Below are positions 45,693 through 54,750 of a stretch of 64,000 nucleotides of DNA, one piece after another. Location of the stretch: the NCBI RefSeq assembly GCF_000428525.1, contig NZ_AUAC01000003.1, positions 496,001 through 560,000 on the forward strand. The letters run 5' to 3'. Each line of letters starts with the position of its first letter. Positions within the stretch are counted from its first letter, which is position 1. Source of the DNA: Hellea balneolensis DSM 19091. GTDB taxonomy: Bacteria; Pseudomonadota; Alphaproteobacteria; Caulobacterales; Maricaulaceae. Below the pieces are notes generated by a model. The model saw nothing but the letters and a program-made list of their open reading frames with translations. It was not told where the DNA came from and searched no databases. The position numbers and the translations under genes are program-made.

Positions 45693-48197
45693 ATGCTTGA
45701 TACGGTATCACATAAGAAAAGTTTGGACGTCGCAGAAGTTCCAAAACTCTTTGAGACGTGGTTTACGGCTCAAGGCTGGAGTGTCCGCGATTATCAGCGC
45801 CAAATGGTTCAGGCTTTCACGCGCAGTGAAGACACGCTTTTAATTGCGCCGACAGGCGGCGGGAAAACGCTTGCAGGATTTTTGCCAAGCCTGATCGAAC
45901 TCTCGCGAAAGGAAGCGTCACTAAAGCCAAAACTACACACGCTTTATATCTCTCCGCTTCGTGCCCTAACAAATGACATAGAGCGAAATCTCAATCGCCC
46001 CATTGCTGAACTTAGCTTACCCATAAGGGTTGGGGTTCGTACCGGAGATACAAAAAGTTATCAGCGCGCCAAGCAGCGCAAAACACCTCCTGATATATTG
46101 CTGACGACTCCTGAAAGCTTGATGTTATTATTGTCCTATCCAGATGCAGAGACATATTTTTCATCTTTGCAGACCGTTATTATCGATGAGCTTCATAGTT
46201 TCTCCTCCAATAAGCGCGGAGATTTTACATCTCTGGCTTTATCACGGCTGAAAACGCTTGCGCCGGACCATATCCGTTTCGGCTTGTCAGCGACAATCGC
46301 TGATGAAACCTCTGCTGCAAAGTGGTTAGGGCCAAGCGGATCACCCGCAAACATTATTTCCGTGAGCGGAGACACACCGCCAGAGCTAACAATTATGGAA
46401 GGTAAAACCCGATATCCTTTGGGTGGACATAACCCCCGCTTTGCTGTGCGGGATATTTATAGCGTCATTAAAAAAGCCAAGAGCGCTATCATTTTCGTAA
46501 ACACTCGTGCTCAAACGGAACTCCTCTTTCAGCAGCTCTGGCAGGTCAATGATGATAACCTGCCCATAGGGCTGTATCACGGCTCACTGTCCCGAGAGCG
46601 GCGGCAAAAAACGGAAGACTTGATTGCGACGGGGAAGTTGAGAGCGGTTGTCTCTACATCGGCACTCGAAATGGGCATTGATTGGGGTGACATAGATTTG
46701 ATTTTACAAGTTGGCGCGCCTAAAGGCGTCAGTCGTTTGCTACAGCGCATTGGGCGGTCCAATCACCGCATGGATGAACCCTCAGAAGCGGTGCTTGTGC
46801 CTTGTAACCCTTTGGAGGCTGTAGAGTGTGCAGTCGCCATAAAGGCCATTCAAAACGGCAAGCGCGACGGTGAAGATTACACATCCGGCGCGATGGATGT
46901 GGCTGTGCAATATATCGTCAATCGCGCCTGCGCCGGAAAATTTAAGAAACGCGAATTATTAGCCGAAATTCGGCAAGCTTGGCCTTATCGCAATACCACC
47001 AAGGCTGATTTTGATTTACTTGTAAACTTCGCCCGTGACGGCGGCTATGCTTTGCAAAGTTATGATCGATTTGCACGGCTAAATGCAACGTCCAGAGGAT
47101 ACCAAATATCATCTCCGCAGCAAGCGCGGCGACATCGTATGAATATCGGCACCATTGTTGAATATGCAAAATTAAAAGTACGCCGCTTTCCTAATATGAA
47201 ATCTAAAAGAGGCCGAAATATCGGAGAGATCGAAGAGCGTTTTGTGATGGGTCTTGCCCCGGGTGACAGCTTTGTTTTTGGCGGTGAAGTCCTTCGCTAT
47301 CACGGCGTGCGGGATATGGCACTTGAAGTCAGCCCTATGCCCAAGACATCGCCGCCCAAAGTTCCGGCCTATGCCGGCGGTATGATGCCGCTTTCGACTT
47401 TTTTGGCAGAGGGCGTGCGACGCACACTGTCCGATCCATTACAATGGATGGCACTGCCGCTGCAAATAAGAGCGTGGCTGGAGCTGCAATCAGAGTTTTC
47501 AAAATTGCCCAGTGCACAAGGGGTTCTGGTCGAAGGGTTTTTCGACAAGGGAGCCCATGTCATTGTCATTCACAGTTTCGAAGGGCGTAAAGTCAATATG
47601 GCTTTGGGACTGCTGATGTCGCGCCGTATGGAAAAAAGGGGTCTTAAACCACTAACATATTCTATCACGGATTACGCACTGACTATCACATCTATGGAGC
47701 CTGTGAATGATGTTGAGAGCTTGATGTCAGAGGATATATTACAGGAAGATTATCAAAAATGGGTAAGTGAAGCGCCTATGGTAAAGCGCGGCTTTCGTAA
47801 AATTGCGACGATTGCAGGTCTTACCGAACAACGTCTGCCCGGGGCAAAGCGTACAATGAAGCAAGTCAGTTTCAGCACTGATCTGATCTATGATGTTCTG
47901 CAAAAATATGATCCAGACCATATCTTATTGCGGATTGCCAAAGAAGAAGCGGAAAGGGACTTACTTGATATGGATCGGCTTAGAAATTGGCTTCATGATG
48001 TCCAAGGCCAGATTGATTACGTAACATTGCCCCATGCCTCTCCTTTATCTATTCCCTCAATGATGCAGCTTGGCAAAGAAACGCTTATTGGGGATGCCAA
48101 GATTGCGATTTTAGAGCAAGCCAGTCATGAGGACATGGCCGATATGCGGCTGGACACAGTAAAGGCTTTTGTGGATGCCAAAAACACAAAAATATGA
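45693..48197 (+). CDS. lhr: Lhr-Core-type DEAD/H DNA helicase
   Basis: The 834-residue superfamily 2 helicase has Walker A APTGGGKT (K58), the DELH box in VIIDELHSF, STSALEMGIDWGDIDLILQ and QRIGRSNHR, then a winged helix and the Lhr-specific beta-barrel and C-terminal domains. The length fits the Lhr-Core of the repair cluster rather than the 1500-residue Lhr of E. coli. The last codons overlap the MPE gene. Confidence 0.93.
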   Translation: MLDTVSHKKSLDVAEVPKLFETWFTAQGWSVRDYQRQMVQAFTRSEDTLLIAPTGGGKTLAGFLPSLIELSRKEASLKPKLHTLYISPLRALTNDIERNLNRPIAELSLPIRVGVRTGDTKSYQRAKQRKTPPDILLTTPESLMLLLSYPDAETYFSSLQTVIIDELHSFSSNKRGDFTSLALSRLKTLAPDHIRFGLSATIADETSAAKWLGPSGSPANIISVSGDTPPELTIMEGKTRYPLGGHNPRFAVRDIYSVIKKAKSAIIFVNTRAQTELLFQQLWQVNDDNLPIGLYHGSLSRERRQKTEDLIATGKLRAVVSTSALEMGIDWGDIDLILQVGAPKGVSRLLQRIGRSNHRMDEPSEAVLVPCNPLEAVECAVAIKAIQNGKRDGEDYTSGAMDVAVQYIVNRACAGKFKKRELLAEIRQAWPYRNTTKADFDLLVNFARDGGYALQSYDRFARLNATSRGYQISSPQQARRHRMNIGTIVEYAKLKVRRFPNMKSKRGRNIGEIEERFVMGLAPGDSFVFGGEVLRYHGVRDMALEVSPMPKTSPPKVPAYAGGMMPLSTFLAEGVRRTLSDPLQWMALPLQIRAWLELQSEFSKLPSAQGVLVEGFFDKGAHVIVIHSFEGRKVNMALGLLMSRRMEKRGLKPLTYSITDYALTITSMEPVNDVESLMSEDILQEDYQKWVSEAPMVKRGFRKIATIAGLTEQRLPGAKRTMKQVSFSTDLIYDVLQKYDPDHILLRIAKEEAERDLLDMDRLRNWLHDVQGQIDYVTLPHASPLSIPSMMQLGKETLIGDAKIAILEQASHEDMADMRLDTVKAFVDAKNTKI

Positions 48198-48864
48198 AAC
48201 ACATAGTCTAAAGACCTGCGCGGGAGAGCTGGTTCTGGACTCACGTAAAGTCGCTTTTATTCCCGAGAGCAAGACTCTTCTCGTCGCGGATATGCATTTT
48301 GAAAAGGGCAGCTATTTACGTGAAGTTGGGCGCTCCGTATTGCCGTCATTTGATACGCATGACACGCTCGAACGGCTTAGCGAAATTGCATCTGATTATG
48401 GGCCTAAATCGATTATCGCTTTGGGGGATAGTTTTCATGATGTGGCGGCGGATGAAAGATTGTCTCCTGACGCCGCAACGCGTCTCAACCAACTTGTAAC
48501 ACCTGACCGTGATTTAATTTGGATATTAGGCAATCATGACCCGGATATTCCGAAGACGCTTTACGGCCAAAGAGAAGATCACATTCAAACAGGCGATTTC
48601 CTTCTCACCCACCATCCTTATGCGGTTGAGCAGGGCGTAAATATTTGCGGTCATTATCACCCCAAAGCTAAAATAAAAGCTAAGCTTGGCTCTGTCTCAT
48701 CGCCATGTTTCGCAATTAGTGAGAGCTGCATCATTTTGCCGTCTTTCGGCACATATACAGGCGGGCTTTATGTGTCCGACCCAGCATTCAAGGCCGCCAT
48801 GCCGGACATGGCAGCAGTCGCAATGACCTATCAGAACAGAATTTTTATGATCAAAAGCGCTTAA
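48175..48864 (+). CDS. Metallophosphoesterase (MPE of the cluster)
   Basis: The 229-residue binuclear metallophosphoesterase has VADMHFEKG, GDSFHD, LGNHDPD, LTHHP and ICGHYHP. In P. putida the partner is a manganese-dependent DNA nuclease. The ATG at 48175 lies in the last 23 bases of lhr, so it is coupled to lhr. Its stop overlaps the convergent OxyR-like gene by four bases. Confidence 0.9.
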   Translation: MPKTQKYETHSLKTCAGELVLDSRKVAFIPESKTLLVADMHFEKGSYLREVGRSVLPSFDTHDTLERLSEIASDYGPKSIIALGDSFHDVAADERLSPDAATRLNQLVTPDRDLIWILGNHDPDIPKTLYGQREDHIQTGDFLLTHHPYAVEQGVNICGHYHPKAKIKAKLGSVSSPCFAISESCIILPSFGTYTGGLYVSDPAFKAAMPDMAAVAMTYQNRIFMIKSA

Positions 48865-49766
48865 GCCATAATTGATGCGGCGACGTCGGTGAAAACCTCT
48901 CCCACTTTTTCGAATTTATTTGCAAGGGGGGAAGAGCGCCGCCAGATGAGGCTGATCTGTCGTTGGGCGCTAGGATGATCAATAGGGCGGACGATAAGCT
49001 GCGGGTCTCGCTTGGCTTCCGAGATCGCATAAAGGCTTGGCAGTACAGCGACGCTTCCCCCCATTGCGGCCATTTGCCGAATAGTGTCCAGGCTTGTGCC
49101 TTCATATTCGCCGCTGGTCGTTGCCCCAGCGAGACCGGCAAGATTTTGAACGACCGTCGTAAATTTATGGCCATGTCCAAGGGTAAGGAATTCACGTCCT
49201 TTAAGATCTGTAATTGACACTGATTTGCGGCTCTCGGCGAGCGGGTCATCCGGCGCGACACATATATATATGTTCTCTTTGACTAACGGCAAAGTTTTGG
49301 TGTCCAGATGGTCTTCGGGTGTTGAAATAATGACATCAAATTCACCCGATGCGAGATGATCCTGCAGATCAACTGTGCGTTCTTCTCTGACAAATAGCCG
49401 AAGATCTGGATAGGCTTTATGTAGTTTTCGCGTCGCTTGCGGCAGAAGGTAAGGGCCAACAGTTGGCAAAACGCCTAATTTTACGCGGCCCGCTAGAGTG
49501 CCTTCAGCCTCGCGGCCCAAAACTTTCATCTCTTCAACTTGGCGCAGGACAATGCGTGCTCGTTTGACCATTTCCTCCCCAATAGGCGTAAGCAGAGCGC
49601 CGTGGCGACCGCGTTCTAATAGGGAAGCGCCGATATGCAGTTCCATGTCTTTGACTTGCGCCGACAAGCTGGGTTGGCTGACAAATGTGCGTTTGGCGGC
49701 TTCTCCAAAAGTCCCCGTATCTGCAATGGCGACTAAATATTCCATCTGTCGGAGAGTGGGCTTCAT
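48861..49766 (-). CDS. OxyR-family LysR regulator without the redox cysteines
   Basis: The 301-residue protein begins MKPTLRQMEYLVAIADTGTF and aligns with OxyR throughout (GTLAGRVKLGVLPTVGPYLLP, GTSLDTIRQMAAMGGS). The peroxide-sensing Cys of OxyR (HCLRDQ, about residue 199) is here HKFTTV, and the second Cys (about 208) is also absent; the single Cys is in ENIYICVAP. It therefore cannot form the OxyR disulfide. GGAAAAG is a good ribosome site for the ATG at 49766. An OxyR-type operator overlaps its start. Confidence 0.85.
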   Translation of the reverse strand: MKPTLRQMEYLVAIADTGTFGEAAKRTFVSQPSLSAQVKDMELHIGASLLERGRHGALLTPIGEEMVKRARIVLRQVEEMKVLGREAEGTLAGRVKLGVLPTVGPYLLPQATRKLHKAYPDLRLFVREERTVDLQDHLASGEFDVIISTPEDHLDTKTLPLVKENIYICVAPDDPLAESRKSVSITDLKGREFLTLGHGHKFTTVVQNLAGLAGATTSGEYEGTSLDTIRQMAAMGGSVAVLPSLYAISEAKRDPQLIVRPIDHPSAQRQISLIWRRSSPLANKFEKVGEVFTDVAASIMA

Positions 49767-49776
49767 AATCTTTTCC

Positions 49777-49813
49777 ATAGTTTAAAGCTGTATAAAGTAT
49801 AGTATATTTATAT
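49777..49813. promoter_or_regulatory. OxyR-type four-element operator
   Basis: The sequence reads ATAG-N7-CTGT-N7-ATAG-N7-ATAT, which matches three or four bases in each of the four tetramers of the E. coli OxyR consensus (ATAG/CTAT repeated, spaced by seven). It lies directly before the OxyR-like gene and 60 bases before the divergent small gene, suggesting autoregulation plus control of that gene. Confidence 0.55.
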
Positions 49814-49872
49814 TTTAACTATGGCAAGCCATTAGCTACTTAGTGTTTGTAACCAGCAATAAGGAGTTTGAA

Positions 49873-50103
49873 ATGTTACGGACTAATCAAATGAAGTCGT
49901 CATCGCAATCTTTGTCTAAGATGTTCGCGAAGCTATTCCCTAGCATGGAAACATCGGCTCTTATTCCGGTAACATATGAGGCTGATCCAAGCCGTGACCG
50001 TTTGGAATATGCTAGGTTTAACCGCCAGTCTCCGCGTCGCCGCAGATATCGCCGGTCTGGCGCAGCTAGGCCGCCGGCTGACGTCAAAAGCTCGTGGTTC
50101 TAG
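49873..50103 (+). CDS. Hypothetical basic protein, 76 residues
   Basis: AAGGAG lies eight bases before the ATG. The product has a Ser/Lys-rich N-terminus, then ALIPVTYEADPSRDRLEYARF and an Arg-rich segment (PRRRRYRRSGAARPP). I recognise no family. It is the first gene divergent from the OxyR-like regulator and is a candidate target. A second frame is also open across its 3' end (to 50233), so a frameshift or error is possible. Confidence 0.5.
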   Translation: MLRTNQMKSSSQSLSKMFAKLFPSMETSALIPVTYEADPSRDRLEYARFNRQSPRRRRYRRSGAARPPADVKSSWF

Positions 50104-50126
50104 CAAAGTCATAGACCCACAACATT

Positions 50127-50158
50127 TTGTCTGGCGTACCCCTCGCAACGCCAGACAA
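50127..50158 (+). other. Perfect 11-base stem-loop between two small genes
   Basis: TTGTCTGGCGT and ACGCCAGACAA pair perfectly around a ten-base loop (ACCCCTCGCA). No T run follows. It separates the 76-residue gene from the 28-codon gene and could be an mRNA processing or stability element. Confidence 0.5.
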
Positions 50159-50192
50159 GAACTCAACCCGAAACAAACACAGGAGACTCATC

Positions 50193-50279
50193 GTGACGAC
50201 ATTAAAATCCAAAATAGGAAAAATGAAAGCTGAGCTCACGCTGATAGGCCTAATGTTATTTTTCGGAATGGCGGCCTAA
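50193..50279 (+). CDS. Small hydrophobic peptide, 28 codons, GTG start
   Basis: AGGAGA lies seven bases before a GTG that opens a 28-codon frame. The product has five Lys in the first 12 residues and a hydrophobic end, LTLIGLMLFFGMAA. It could be a single-helix membrane peptide or a leader peptide for nhaA, 85 bases downstream. Too short for homology to be judged by eye. Confidence 0.4.
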   Translation: MTTLKSKIGKMKAELTLIGLMLFFGMAA

Positions 50280-50318
50280 TAGCCTAGCCGCTTTACATTC
50301 ACATAATTATAGTCTTTC

Positions 50319-50344
50319 GCCGACCTGCTGCTAAGCGGGCCGGC
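50319..50344 (+). other. Stem-loop in the nhaA leader
   Basis: GCCGACCTGCT pairs with AGCGGGCCGGC (one mismatch, one G-T pair) around a GCTA loop, 20 bases ahead of the nhaA start, close enough to mask its ribosome site. Confidence 0.45.
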
Positions 50345-50364
50345 TCATTTATATTGGAAAAAAG

Positions 50365-51564
50365 ATGCCCCGTATTGTTAATAAAATTCAGGACTTTCTA
50401 AAATACGAAACCTCAGCGGGTTTTGTCTTGATGTTTGTAGCCGTACTGGCTCTCGTGGCTAATAACTCGCCGTTAAGCGGATTTTATTCGGGCTTTTTAT
50501 CAACCCCTGTTGAAGTGCAATTCGGCACGTTCGAGATCGCCAAGCCCCTGCTTCTCTGGATCAATGACGGTTTGATGGCGATTTTCTTCTTCCTAGTGGG
50601 ATTGGAAATTAAACGGGAAGTGCTGGAGGGTGAGCTTTCTAGTTTTGATAAAGCCGCTTTGCCGATTTTTGCAGCGATTGGCGGTGTGGTTGTTCCCGCG
50701 CTTTTCTATGTTTACTTCAATATAAGCGATCCTGTCGCCGTGCAGGGTTGGGCTATCCCCGCCGCTACGGATATTGCTTTTGCTTTGGGTATTTTAGCGC
50801 TGGTCGGATCGCGCGTGCCGGTGTCTTTGAAAATACTATTATTGGCCGTCGCGATTATCGATGACCTTGTCGCCATTATAATCATCGCGCTGTTTTATAC
50901 GCAAAACCTCTCTTTGACAGCACTCGCTTGGGCGGCGCTAGGCATATTAGGCTTAATTGCGCTGAACCGCAGCAAGACCATGCGGATTATGCCTTATGCG
51001 CTAATCGGTGTCTTCGTCTGGGCTTGTGTTCTGAAGTCAGGTGTTCACGCGACACTTGCCGGCGTTATAACCGCTTTGGCGATACCGCTCAAAGCGAATG
51101 ATTCCACTAAGACGTCTCCGCTGCACCATGCTGAGCATTCCCTTCACATCTGGGTGGCATTCCTGATCTTGCCGCTCTTTGCCTTTGCCAATGCGGGTGT
51201 ATCGCTCAAAGGCATTACATTTAGCGATGTGCTCGCGCCCATACCGCTAGGCATTGCTTTGGGCCTCTTCCTGGGTAAGCAAATCGGCGTCTTTTCTTTC
51301 TCTTGGATAGCCGTGAAGCTAGGCCTTGCGAAGCTACCAAGCGGGGCGAATTGGTGCCAAGTTTACGGCATTGCCTGTCTCACTGGTGTCGGCTTTACGA
51401 TGAGTCTCTTTATCGGAACCCTCGCCTTTGAGGGGGATGAGACGTTAAATTCTGTGCGCCTAGGTGTGCTAATGGGCTCTATCGCCTCAGGTGTATTAGG
51501 ATTTACATTATTACGCTTTTTCTGCAATAAATCCGAAGAATCAACACGAGCTGTAAAAGCTTAA
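50365..51564 (+). CDS. nhaA: Na+/H+ antiporter NhaA
   Basis: NhaA exports Na+ in exchange for protons. The 399-residue protein has about 12 helices with FFFLVGLEIKREVLEGE, PAATDIAFALGIL and the paired Asp of the ion site in AIIDDLVAII. It could keep the Na+ gradient used by the SbtA-type and APC-type transporters that follow on the same strand. A stem-loop at 51584 separates it from the next gene. Confidence 0.94.
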   Translation: MPRIVNKIQDFLKYETSAGFVLMFVAVLALVANNSPLSGFYSGFLSTPVEVQFGTFEIAKPLLLWINDGLMAIFFFLVGLEIKREVLEGELSSFDKAALPIFAAIGGVVVPALFYVYFNISDPVAVQGWAIPAATDIAFALGILALVGSRVPVSLKILLLAVAIIDDLVAIIIIALFYTQNLSLTALAWAALGILGLIALNRSKTMRIMPYALIGVFVWACVLKSGVHATLAGVITALAIPLKANDSTKTSPLHHAEHSLHIWVAFLILPLFAFANAGVSLKGITFSDVLAPIPLGIALGLFLGKQIGVFSFSWIAVKLGLAKLPSGANWCQVYGIACLTGVGFTMSLFIGTLAFEGDETLNSVRLGVLMGSIASGVLGFTLLRFFCNKSEESTRAVKA

Positions 51565-51583
51565 ATATCTGCGTGAAGGTGTT

Positions 51584-51611
51584 CCCGCGTCTTACTTTAT
51601 AAGGACGCGGG
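51584..51611 (+). other. Stem-loop between nhaA and the APC permease
   Basis: CCCGCGTC and GACGCGGG form a perfect eight-base stem with a 12-base loop, extended by two A-T pairs. No T run follows; it may be a weak terminator or a processing site. Confidence 0.45.
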
Positions 51612-51648
51612 GGTATCGTTCCGCACGGTATTATTTTGAGGACTTATC

Positions 51649-53733
51649 ATGGCAGAAACAAAATCGTTAAAGAAAAATCTGACCCTGTTCGATGTATACG
51701 CCATGTCAACGGGCGCTATGTTCAGCTCAGGTCTGTTTTTACTGCCGGGCATTGCCGCATCGTACACAGGTAATTCTGTTTGGTTGGCCTATTTATTGGC
51801 CGGGTTTTTAATTCTGCCGGCCATGTATTGCATGGCGGAGTTATCCACGGCGATGCCAAAAGCGGGCGGGACATACTACTTCTTAGACCGGGCCATGGGT
51901 CCGCTTATGGGAACAATTGGCGGGCTAGGGTCATGGATCGCCGTTGTCTTTAAAAGCGCCTTTGCTCTGGTCGGCATGGGCGCTTATCTGGGTCTATACC
52001 TCGATCTTCCTTTTACAGTCACCGCGATATTACTAACCATCGCCTTCGGTCTTATCAATATCTTTGGCGCCAAAGAAACGACGCTTTTACAGCGCATTCT
52101 TGTGACGACTCTCGTTGTGATATTGATCGCATTTGTCATTTTGGGACTAAAAGAAACGGGCATCGTTAATGCTTTTAAGGCCGATGCTGATTATGGGACC
52201 TTCTTCAAGTCAGGACTCGTTGGCTTTGTTTCGACGATCGGATTAGTCTTCGTCTCTTATGCTGGCCTGACTAAAGTTGCGAGCGTGGCTGAAGAAGTAG
52301 AAAATCCTGACCGCAATATCCCCTTAGGCATGACCCTCTCGCTTATTACAGCTACCGTTATTTATACTTTGGGAACTATGGTTTTGATTACCATTTTAGA
52401 GCCTCAAACTCTATATGGGAGCTTAACGCCTATTGCCGATGCCGGGCGAGAATTTCTGGGGTGGGCACCCTTTGACTTAGGCGTGATACTCATTGTTGTG
52501 GCCGCTATCGCCGCATTTGCCTCGACAGGTAATGCCGGTATCATGTCAGCCTCGCGATATCCTTACGCCATGGCGAAAGATAAGCTTGTGCCCGAAAAGC
52601 TCAGCCAAATCGGCAAATATGGTACGCCCACAATTTCAATTATCGTGACAGTGTTCGCGATGATAGCGGTATTGGTTTTGTTTGATGTCGCCTCCGTCGC
52701 GAAGCTCGCAAGTGCGTTTCAGCTTCTGCTCTTTGGTCTGGTCTGTGTCGCGGTTATCGTTATGCGCGAATCCCGCATTCCAACCTATAAACCCGGCTAC
52801 AGAGCGCCGTTTTATCCTTGGCTCCAAATCATAGGCATATTGGTATCTTTCTGGCTGATTATCGAAATGGGTATCCTCGCGATAGCCTTTACCGGCATGG
52901 TCACGATTGCCTGTGTGCTGTGGTATTACTTCTATGCCTCAGACAGAACAGAGCGCCGCGGCGCGATCTTCCATATCCACGAACGCCTGGGGCAGCAGCG
53001 CTATGAGGGGTTGGAGCGTGAACTCATGACCATCATTCATGACAGGACCCAAGCTGAAAACCTCTCTTATGAAGCCCTGATTGCGCGTTCCGTGATGATG
53101 GATTTCCGTTATGGTATTTACGATAATTCACACATTGCAGAGATACTTGCCGAGCAAGCCACTGAAAAGTTTGATATCGCGCCTGATGTTATCATGGAGA
53201 TGATGCAGAATAAGGCCTTCACCATGCACCCCATCAGTGAAGGTGTTCATATAGCCTATCAGACACATGAGGATGTCATAGAGCCGGAGCTGTTTGTCTT
53301 GCGCTTTGGGCCGCAATCAAAACTTAATATTGAAACGGCAAGCGAAGCGCACACACTTATGTTTCTCATAACGCCTAAAAAGCCGGTTGGTCTTGATTTA
53401 CGCCTTGCGGGTCACTTGGCCGAGGTTGTCCAAAGTGATCATTTTGAAATTCGCTGGATGTCTTCTCAGACTGAGAGGGATATGAATGAAGTGCTGATGC
53501 GTGATGATCACTTCCTGCATGGGCCTGTCGGCAATTTCCCGGCGCTGCTCAAGCAAGCGGGACAGAAAATTTCAGACATTTCGCTTCCGGCCTCTTGCTT
53601 GATCGCTATCATTGAACGCGGAGGAGACATTATCGTGGCAACCGCAGCTGAGACTCTTCTGGAGACGGATGAAGTGGCGATTATTGGTGAGCCTGAAGAT
53701 TTGGAAAATCTACGCTTGGACCCGTCCGGCTAA
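51649..53733 (+). CDS. APC-family permease with EIIA-like and RCK_C-like C-terminal domains
   Basis: The 694-residue protein has an APC-superfamily permease part (1-430, about 12 helices, FDVYAMSTGAMFSSGLFLLP, PKAGGTYYFLDRAMG). A PTS EIIA type 2-like domain follows (about 470-610, HTLMFLITP, LRLAGHLAEVVQ). The usual phosphorylated His motif (xPHx) is replaced: SEGVHIAYQTHED. The last 70 residues (LPASCLIAIIERGGDIIVATA) look like a TrkA_C/RCK_C ligand domain. I infer a transporter gated by a small ligand rather than by PTS phosphate transfer. Confidence 0.85.
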   Translation: MAETKSLKKNLTLFDVYAMSTGAMFSSGLFLLPGIAASYTGNSVWLAYLLAGFLILPAMYCMAELSTAMPKAGGTYYFLDRAMGPLMGTIGGLGSWIAVVFKSAFALVGMGAYLGLYLDLPFTVTAILLTIAFGLINIFGAKETTLLQRILVTTLVVILIAFVILGLKETGIVNAFKADADYGTFFKSGLVGFVSTIGLVFVSYAGLTKVASVAEEVENPDRNIPLGMTLSLITATVIYTLGTMVLITILEPQTLYGSLTPIADAGREFLGWAPFDLGVILIVVAAIAAFASTGNAGIMSASRYPYAMAKDKLVPEKLSQIGKYGTPTISIIVTVFAMIAVLVLFDVASVAKLASAFQLLLFGLVCVAVIVMRESRIPTYKPGYRAPFYPWLQIIGILVSFWLIIEMGILAIAFTGMVTIACVLWYYFYASDRTERRGAIFHIHERLGQQRYEGLERELMTIIHDRTQAENLSYEALIARSVMMDFRYGIYDNSHIAEILAEQATEKFDIAPDVIMEMMQNKAFTMHPISEGVHIAYQTHEDVIEPELFVLRFGPQSKLNIETASEAHTLMFLITPKKPVGLDLRLAGHLAEVVQSDHFEIRWMSSQTERDMNEVLMRDDHFLHGPVGNFPALLKQAGQKISDISLPASCLIAIIERGGDIIVATAAETLLETDEVAIIGEPEDLENLRLDPSG

Positions 53734-53760
53734 GGGCAGCACTTACTTTAGGGGCTACTT

Positions 53761-54744
53761 ATGTCTGCAGACCTTATTCTTTCGACGATTTTGTCGCCCA
53801 TCGTACTATTCTTTGTTCTAGGTTTGGGGGCCGCGCTATTGCGGTCTCAAATGTCCGTACCCGAAGCTTTCGCTAAGGGCCTCGCCATTTATCTTATGAT
53901 GGCTATCGGCCTGAAGGGAGGGGTCGAAATGTCCAAGACAGCTCTCACGCCAGAAATTTTACTAATTGCTTTAGCGGCATTGCTTTTGTCATTTTTAGGT
54001 CCATTTCTGGCTTACAGTCTATTGCGTATGACAAGTAAAATGAGCCGCATAGACGCTGCTGCGACGGCGGGTCATTATGGATCAATTTCTATTGTGACCT
54101 TTGTGGCAGCAACCCAAGCGCTGGAATTGGCCGGGGTTGTGACATCGGGTTATATGGTTGCAATGGCCGCTTTAATGGAGGTTCCTGCGATCATGTCGGC
54201 TCTATGGTTGGCGAGCCGTGGGCTTCAAAAAAGCGGCGAGGTCGCAGGCTCCGAAAAAGGGGAGCTATTTCGCGAGGTGTTCTTAAATGCCTCAGTTGTC
54301 GTGCTGGTCGGGGCATTGGCCATTGGCTGGATTACGGGCGAGCGAGGCATGGAAAAAATCTCGCCTTTCTTTGTCATCCCATTCCAAGGGGTGCTCTGTC
54401 TCTTCCTTTTGGATATGGGACTGAATGCGGGGCGCGGCCTTCGCCAAGGGTGGCGTCAGCTTGATCTCGGGGCGCTGAGTTTTGGCGTGATAATGCCGCT
54501 CATGAGCGCCGTTATCACAACCGTAATATGTTGGGGTATGGGATTATCTGTGGGCGATGCCGCGCTCTTAATTACCTTGGCGGCATCAGCCTCATATATC
54601 GCGGTTCCTGCGGCGATGCGCTTAGCATTGCCTAAAGCGCAACCGTCTATATATTTAACCTTATCATTAGGCGTGACATTCCCGTTTAACCTGACTTTGG
54701 GGATTCCGCTTTATATCATGCTCGCCCAGTGGGTAGGGGGTTAA
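53761..54744 (+). CDS. sbtA: SbtA-type sodium-dependent bicarbonate transporter
   Basis: The 327-residue protein has ten hydrophobic segments and the DUF897/SbtA signature FAKGLAIYLMMAIGLKGG and TAGHYGSISIVTFVAATQAL. SbtA imports bicarbonate with Na+. It is 27 bases after the APC gene and six before the PII-like gene, so these form one operon. In cyanobacteria SbtA is controlled by the PII-like SbtB, which follows here. Confidence 0.87.
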   Translation: MSADLILSTILSPIVLFFVLGLGAALLRSQMSVPEAFAKGLAIYLMMAIGLKGGVEMSKTALTPEILLIALAALLLSFLGPFLAYSLLRMTSKMSRIDAAATAGHYGSISIVTFVAATQALELAGVVTSGYMVAMAALMEVPAIMSALWLASRGLQKSGEVAGSEKGELFREVFLNASVVVLVGALAIGWITGERGMEKISPFFVIPFQGVLCLFLLDMGLNAGRGLRQGWRQLDLGALSFGVIMPLMSAVITTVICWGMGLSVGDAALLITLAASASYIAVPAAMRLALPKAQPSIYLTLSLGVTFPFNLTLGIPLYIMLAQWVGG

Positions 54745-54750
54745 AACGTC

